A DNA stretch of 60,079 nucleotides from Clostridiales bacterium (GTDB lineage Bacteria; Bacillota; Clostridia; Lachnospirales; Lachnospiraceae), in assembly GCA_021204025.1 (NCBI GenBank), contig JAJQAC010000040.1:1-60079 (forward strand), written 5' to 3'. The notes beneath the pieces are model-generated. The model saw nothing but the letters and a program-made list of their open reading frames with translations. It searched no databases and was not told the origin of the DNA. Each line of letters begins with the position of its first letter. Positions within the stretch are counted from its first letter, which is position 1. A program made the translations under genes and the position numbers. Of this stretch, positions 56,424-60,079 are shown piece by piece.

Positions 56424-57338
56424 TCAATATTTTTCCGTCCACTGTTGTGTTACAAGTTCGAGAAACCGACGGGCAGGACTGCTGAGACGAGTCTTTCTGC
56501 GGTAGCTTGCCGTAAGGTACCAGAAAGGATGCTCCGGCAGAGAAAAAAAGGACAGGCTCCGTGGTGCGTCTATCGCATGAAAACTGGGCACCAGGCCGCA
56601 GCAAAGGCGTGCAGAGGCTACTGACAGAATTGTATGGAAGAGCGCTGCCTCAAAGACGAGAGTGGGTTCAAATCCGGCCTGGTGAAAGATATGATCAGCC
56701 AGTTCACGAAATGTGGATTCTTTGTGTATAAGCGCAAAAGGCTCGTATTGAAGATTTGCAATATCCAGTTCCGGAAAGAGGCTGTGCGTGCTGGGAACAG
56801 CATTCTGACAGGCAGGGTGTTCCGAAGGAATTGCGATCAGGGCCTCTTCCTGTTTGATGGATACATATTCATCATTGGTTTTCTGATGTTCCATCAGGGT
56901 AAGGAATCCGATATCCAGTTCTCCGCTTGCGATCATTTGTTGCTGCCGGCGCACGGATACTTCATGTGTTTGTATCCGGATATCCGGATATTCCTGACAA
57001 AATGCCGGATAAACGCTGGTAAAAAGCGCGGCTCCGCGGTCAGGCGGGAGCCCGACAGAAAGAGTCCCTTTCCAGGTTTTTGCAATATCCTGGAGACGAT
57101 GGTAGGTTTCTGATTTCATCCGGAGCATCTCACGGGCAGTTTCGAGGTAGATTTCCCCGGCCTGGGTGGGCTTCCAGCCATTGCGGGAGCGGATAAAGAG
57201 CGGAGTGCCCAGTTCATCTTCCAGATGGAGAAGCTGCTGGGTCAGGGCAGATGGAGTGATAAACAGTTGCTCTGCTGCCCGCGATAAATTGCCGGTTTCC
57301 GCGATTTTGACGATATATTCCACTTCTTTTAAATTCAT
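56424..57338 (-). CDS. LysR family transcriptional regulator (3)
   Basis: A 304-residue LysR (helix-turn-helix NLSRAAEQLFITPSALTQQL), 66 bases upstream of and in line with LysR 2, and closely related to it. It is divergent from the LarA-like gene, with a long inverted repeat in the shared intergenic region, so it probably regulates that gene. ATG 57338 follows AGGGG. Confidence 0.92.
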   Translation of the reverse strand: MNLKEVEYIVKIAETGNLSRAAEQLFITPSALTQQLLHLEDELGTPLFIRSRNGWKPTQAGEIYLETAREMLRMKSETYHRLQDIAKTWKGTLSVGLPPDRGAALFTSVYPAFCQEYPDIRIQTHEVSVRRQQQMIASGELDIGFLTLMEHQKTNDEYVSIKQEEALIAIPSEHPACQNAVPSTHSLFPELDIANLQYEPFALIHKESTFRELADHIFHQAGFEPTLVFEAALFHTILSVASARLCCGLVPSFHAIDAPRSLSFFSLPEHPFWYLTASYRRKTRLSSPARRFLELVTQQWTEKY

Positions 57339-57457
57339 CCTGTACCCCTGTTGTGATTTTTATGCTTTCATTATAACGTGAGAAATTCTGAAATACAATA
57401 ATAGAAAGAATAACTTGTTTCAAAGAATGCTTTGTAAAACTGTTTCGTTAATAATAC

Positions 57458-57496
57458 TAACAATAAAAAAAGTAATTTTAAATTTACTTATTGTTA
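57458..57496. promoter_or_regulatory. Long AT-rich inverted repeat, candidate operator
   Basis: TAACAATAA (57458-57466) mirrors TTATTGTTA (57488-57496), and AGTAA (57471-57475) mirrors TTACT (57484-57488). It lies midway between lysR 3 and the LarA-like gene. Confidence 0.5.
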
Positions 57497-57622
57497 TCAG
57501 TCATATTATAATAATACAAGCGGATTTTGGGGAAGATTTGTATGGTACGGAAACAAATCATCCGGATAAATTCAGAGACGAGATAAGCAAAAAAGCGGCA
57601 GGGAAAGAGAGGAGGAGTTGCT

Positions 57623-58930
57623 GTGAAGGTAGTAAATGGTGGAAGAGTTTCCGAATTGCTTGGCGGAATCGAGATTCCAAAAATGTTTCATGCCAGACAG
57701 ACCTTTGCGAAGGAACATATCAGTCCGGAGGAGATTCCTGAGGTCGTATTCCGGGAACTGAGCCAGGAGGCGTTTGCTTCGCGTGTGAAACCGGGGATGC
57801 GGATTGCGATTACGGCGGGAAGCCGGGGGATCCGCAACGTGGACATTATCACAAAAGCGATCGTTGATTTTGTAAAATCGAGAGGGGCAAGTCCGTTTAT
57901 TGTGCCGGCTATGGGCAGTCACGGCGGAGCGACCGCGGAGGGACAACTGGAGATCCTGGCGGGATATCACATTACGGAAGAAACGATGGGGTGCCCGATC
58001 CTTTCATCCATGGAGACTGTGGAACTGGGAATGTCCGAGCGTGGACGGATGGTTTATATGGACAAAAACGCATATCTTGCGGATGGCATTATTATTTCGT
58101 GCCGGTTAAAGCCGCACAATGCGTTCCGCGGCCCCTATGAGAGCGGCCCGTGCAAGATGATGACGGTCGGCCTGGGTAAGCAGAAAGGCGCTTCTCTGGT
58201 ACATACGGACGGCATGGGCGTGATCCAGGAAAATATCCCTACCATGGCAAAGGTAGTGCTGGAGAAAGCGCCGGTTCTGTTTGCGATTCCCTGTATTGAG
58301 AACGCTTACGATGAAACCTTTAAGATTGAAGGAATTCTGGCAGAAAATATTATGGAGCGGGAGCCGCAGCTTTTGAAGCTGGCTTTTGAGAAGATGCCGA
58401 GCCTGATTGTGGGAAAATGCGACGTGCTGGTGGTTGATACGATCGGCAAGAATTTCAGCGGGACCGGCGTAGACCCGAATATCACAGGGACATTTTCCAC
58501 AGATTTTGCTCATGGTGGTATCGAAGTGCAGCGCACGGCGTTTCTGAATCTGAGCGAAGAATCTCATGGAAATGCGCTGGGTACCGGTCTTGCCAGTGCG
58601 ATCACTAAGAAGATTTTTGATGAGATGGATCCGGAAAAGATGTACCCGAACTGTATTACCAGCACGGTAATCAAATCGGCGCAGATTCCCTGTGTGTTTG
58701 CCACAGATAAGGAAGCGATTCAGTTCTGTATCCGGACCTGCAACGGGATCGATCTGGATCATGTCCGTATGGTGAGAATTGCAAATAGTCTGCATATCGG
58801 AGAAATTATGTTATCGGAAGCGTATTATGAAGAGGTAAAGGCCGGGAAATATCCGGGAGTAGAGGCACTGGATGAACCGGAGAATCTGATATTTGACGAA
58901 CAGGGAAATGTGACGACGCCGATAAAGTAG
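57623..58930 (+). CDS. LarA-like (DUF2088) domain protein
   Basis: A 435-residue protein with the N-terminal fold of nickel-dependent lactate racemase LarA (RIAITAGSRGIRNVD, then VPAMGSHGGATAEGQLE). It may act on a hydroxy acid; whether it uses the LarA nickel-pincer cofactor is unclear, as no larBCE genes are present. Start GTG 57623 follows GGAGGAG. Standing near the GlpA/B-like triad and among LysR genes, it could interconvert the substrate of that oxidoreductase; this is inference. Confidence 0.8.
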   Translation: MKVVNGGRVSELLGGIEIPKMFHARQTFAKEHISPEEIPEVVFRELSQEAFASRVKPGMRIAITAGSRGIRNVDIITKAIVDFVKSRGASPFIVPAMGSHGGATAEGQLEILAGYHITEETMGCPILSSMETVELGMSERGRMVYMDKNAYLADGIIISCRLKPHNAFRGPYESGPCKMMTVGLGKQKGASLVHTDGMGVIQENIPTMAKVVLEKAPVLFAIPCIENAYDETFKIEGILAENIMEREPQLLKLAFEKMPSLIVGKCDVLVVDTIGKNFSGTGVDPNITGTFSTDFAHGGIEVQRTAFLNLSEESHGNALGTGLASAITKKIFDEMDPEKMYPNCITSTVIKSAQIPCVFATDKEAIQFCIRTCNGIDLDHVRMVRIANSLHIGEIMLSEAYYEEVKAGKYPGVEALDEPENLIFDEQGNVTTPIK

Positions 58931-58971
58931 TTTGTTTACGAGTGAATTACCATATAACCATATAATATTGG

Positions 58972-58997
58972 AAGGCGGCAAAATGTTTTGCCGCCTT
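58972..58997. terminator. Bidirectional terminator
   Basis: AAGGCGGCAAAA (58972-58983) is perfectly mirrored by TTTTGCCGCCTT (58986-58997), between converging genes. Confidence 0.85.
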
Positions 58998-58999
58998 GA

Positions 59000-59944
59000 T
59001 CAGAAAACAGAGTTTGCCGGATAGTTTTCGGCTATATAAGGACACTCATGATTTTCTTTAAAATAGTTCAGAACAAAATCCATAAAAGACTTCTCCGGTT
59101 CATTCTGAAGCCAGTTTTTTCGATGAACGACAAGATTCAGACGGCGCAGGGAAGGAGATAACGGGTAATACACGATATGTTCACGGTCGATGGAGCAGGA
59201 CTCTGCGATAAAAGCGACTCCGGCGTTTTGCGCTACCATATTACGGGTGGCAGAGATGCTGTTCGTTTCGCAGAAAGCGCTCGGAGTAAAGTCACAGGCT
59301 TCAAAATACATATTACAGAGCATCCGCAGAGAAGATCCTTTTTTAGAAAAAACAAAGTTGTCGTCGGCAAATACATGGACCAGTTCTTCCATAGTGAGTG
59401 TGCCGTGCGGATGTGTCTGTGCGTAAGGATGCACGCGCGAGATAGCAAAAAAAACTTCTTCTTCACGTAAAACTTCTGCCCAGTCTCCAAATGGGACGGT
59501 GCTTGCTTCTGCACAGATTCCTACGTCGATTTCTTCTTTTACGAGCAGTTTTTTAAGACCGGGGAGTCCGGTTTCTGTAATTTCAATCACAACTCCGGGA
59601 TAAAGTTCACGAAAACGGGGAATGATTTCCGAAAGCATCCGCAGGGCGAAATTGGACGTTACGCCTACCCGGATCAGTCCGCGCTGGCTCAGAAAGTCGA
59701 TTTTATGATAGAGATCCTTCTGGATTTTTATCACTTTCTCAGCGGCATCCACATACAGTTCGCCCGCGGGTGTCAGTGAGAGCTCTCCCTTATTACGGAT
59801 AAAAAGCGGTGTCCCCAGTTCCTGCTCCAGCCGGGACAGATACTGGCTGAGAGAGGATTGTGACACGTAGAGCTCTTCAGCCGCCTTGGTCATGTTGCGT
59901 CGCCTGGCGATGGCAAGGATATATTTTAAATATTTCACATCCAT
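59000..59944 (-). CDS. LysR family transcriptional regulator (4)
   Basis: A 314-residue LysR (helix-turn-helix NMTKAAEELYVSQSSLSQYL), more distant from the other three and of the CysB/CynR-like type. ATG 59944 follows GGGAG; in-frame codons upstream are discounted. It converges on the LarA-like gene and is probably divergent from a gene just beyond the window. Confidence 0.92.
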   Translation of the reverse strand: MDVKYLKYILAIARRRNMTKAAEELYVSQSSLSQYLSRLEQELGTPLFIRNKGELSLTPAGELYVDAAEKVIKIQKDLYHKIDFLSQRGLIRVGVTSNFALRMLSEIIPRFRELYPGVVIEITETGLPGLKKLLVKEEIDVGICAEASTVPFGDWAEVLREEEVFFAISRVHPYAQTHPHGTLTMEELVHVFADDNFVFSKKGSSLRMLCNMYFEACDFTPSAFCETNSISATRNMVAQNAGVAFIAESCSIDREHIVYYPLSPSLRRLNLVVHRKNWLQNEPEKSFMDFVLNYFKENHECPYIAENYPANSVF

Positions 59945-60000
59945 AATGATTTCTCCCGCAAGATAATTAGCAAAAATGATTGAAACGATTAGCAATAAAT

Positions 60001-60026
60001 ATTGGATTCTTATTGAAAAATCCGAT
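60001..60026. promoter_or_regulatory. Candidate operator upstream of LysR 4
   Basis: ATTGGATT (60001-60008) and AATCCGAT (60019-60026) are inverted repeats with 7 of 8 matches, 57 bases before the lysR start. Position and form suit a LysR autoregulatory site for a divergent promoter. Confidence 0.4.
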
Positions 60027-60079
60027 AATATAACTTATGAGAAGATGCAAAGCAGATTCTCATAAAAGGCGCATGCTTT

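Noticed and set aside
1-60079. tRNA, rRNA or prophage genes
   Set aside because: No CCA-ending cloverleaf, rRNA core sequence or phage structural gene was recognised on either strand by eye.

Overview
The window reads as chromosomal DNA of a gut-type Clostridia, most likely Lachnospiraceae. The signs are strong GGAGG ribosome binding sites, Asp23-FakA-RecG and ComM-DprA-TopA-CodY gene runs, rpsB-tsf, YesM/YesN-type regulators, intermediate GC and extensive anaerobic redox enzymes. I see no rRNA, tRNA, CRISPR array or prophage genes.

Layout. 1-3.9 kb: a tandem array of Rpn-family PD-(D/E)XK nuclease genes (three copies plus the tail of a fourth). Each copy is bounded by imperfect terminal inverted repeats and carries stem-loops and a strong internal translation start; the third copy is frameshifted by a 70-base insertion. 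4-27.9 kb: ordinary core genes, mostly on +: asp23-like, fakA-like, recG, an M20 amidohydrolase, a two-component system, an L,D-transpeptidase, proC, a NUDIX hydrolase, a degenerate XerD-like protein, a cytidylate-kinase-like protein, a lipoprotein (on -), an SH3-NlpC/P60 cell-wall hydrolase, comM, dprA, topA, codY, rpsB and tsf. Several palindromic repeat elements sit between them, including two hairpin elements whose 23-base ends differ from each other but match within each element.

28-40 kb: an accessory block placed where pyrH-frr would be expected after tsf. On - is a tightly overlapping operon for a MalY-type C-S lyase, a FAD oxidoreductase, a molybdopterin oxidoreductase, a four-cluster ferredoxin and an M24 peptidase. 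Head to head with it on + are a DppB-type permease with a long N-terminal extension, a family 5 solute-binding lipoprotein whose domain order is circularly permuted, an M20 dipeptidase and an alpha/beta esterase. Three edges of this block look like recombination joints: a decapitated reading frame near 28.0 kb, a MalY gene with no proper start near 34.28 kb, and an InlB-repeat fragment directly after the esterase at 40.0 kb.

40.3-51.2 kb: an alpha-glucoside utilisation locus (GH13, GH31, family 1 binding protein, two permeases, YesM-type kinase, YesN-type regulator); the ABC ATPase is not local. 51.2-60 kb: four LysR regulators on - interleaved with a GlpA-like/GlpB-like/DUF1667 redox triad and a LarA-like (DUF2088) protein on +.

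The strongest unusual signals are the circularly permuted binding protein (35720-37564), the inverted-repeat-bounded rpn array with internal starts (1-3893), the co-varying hairpin elements (19793-19891 and 25697-25840), and the XerD-like protein that has lost most of its catalytic residues.
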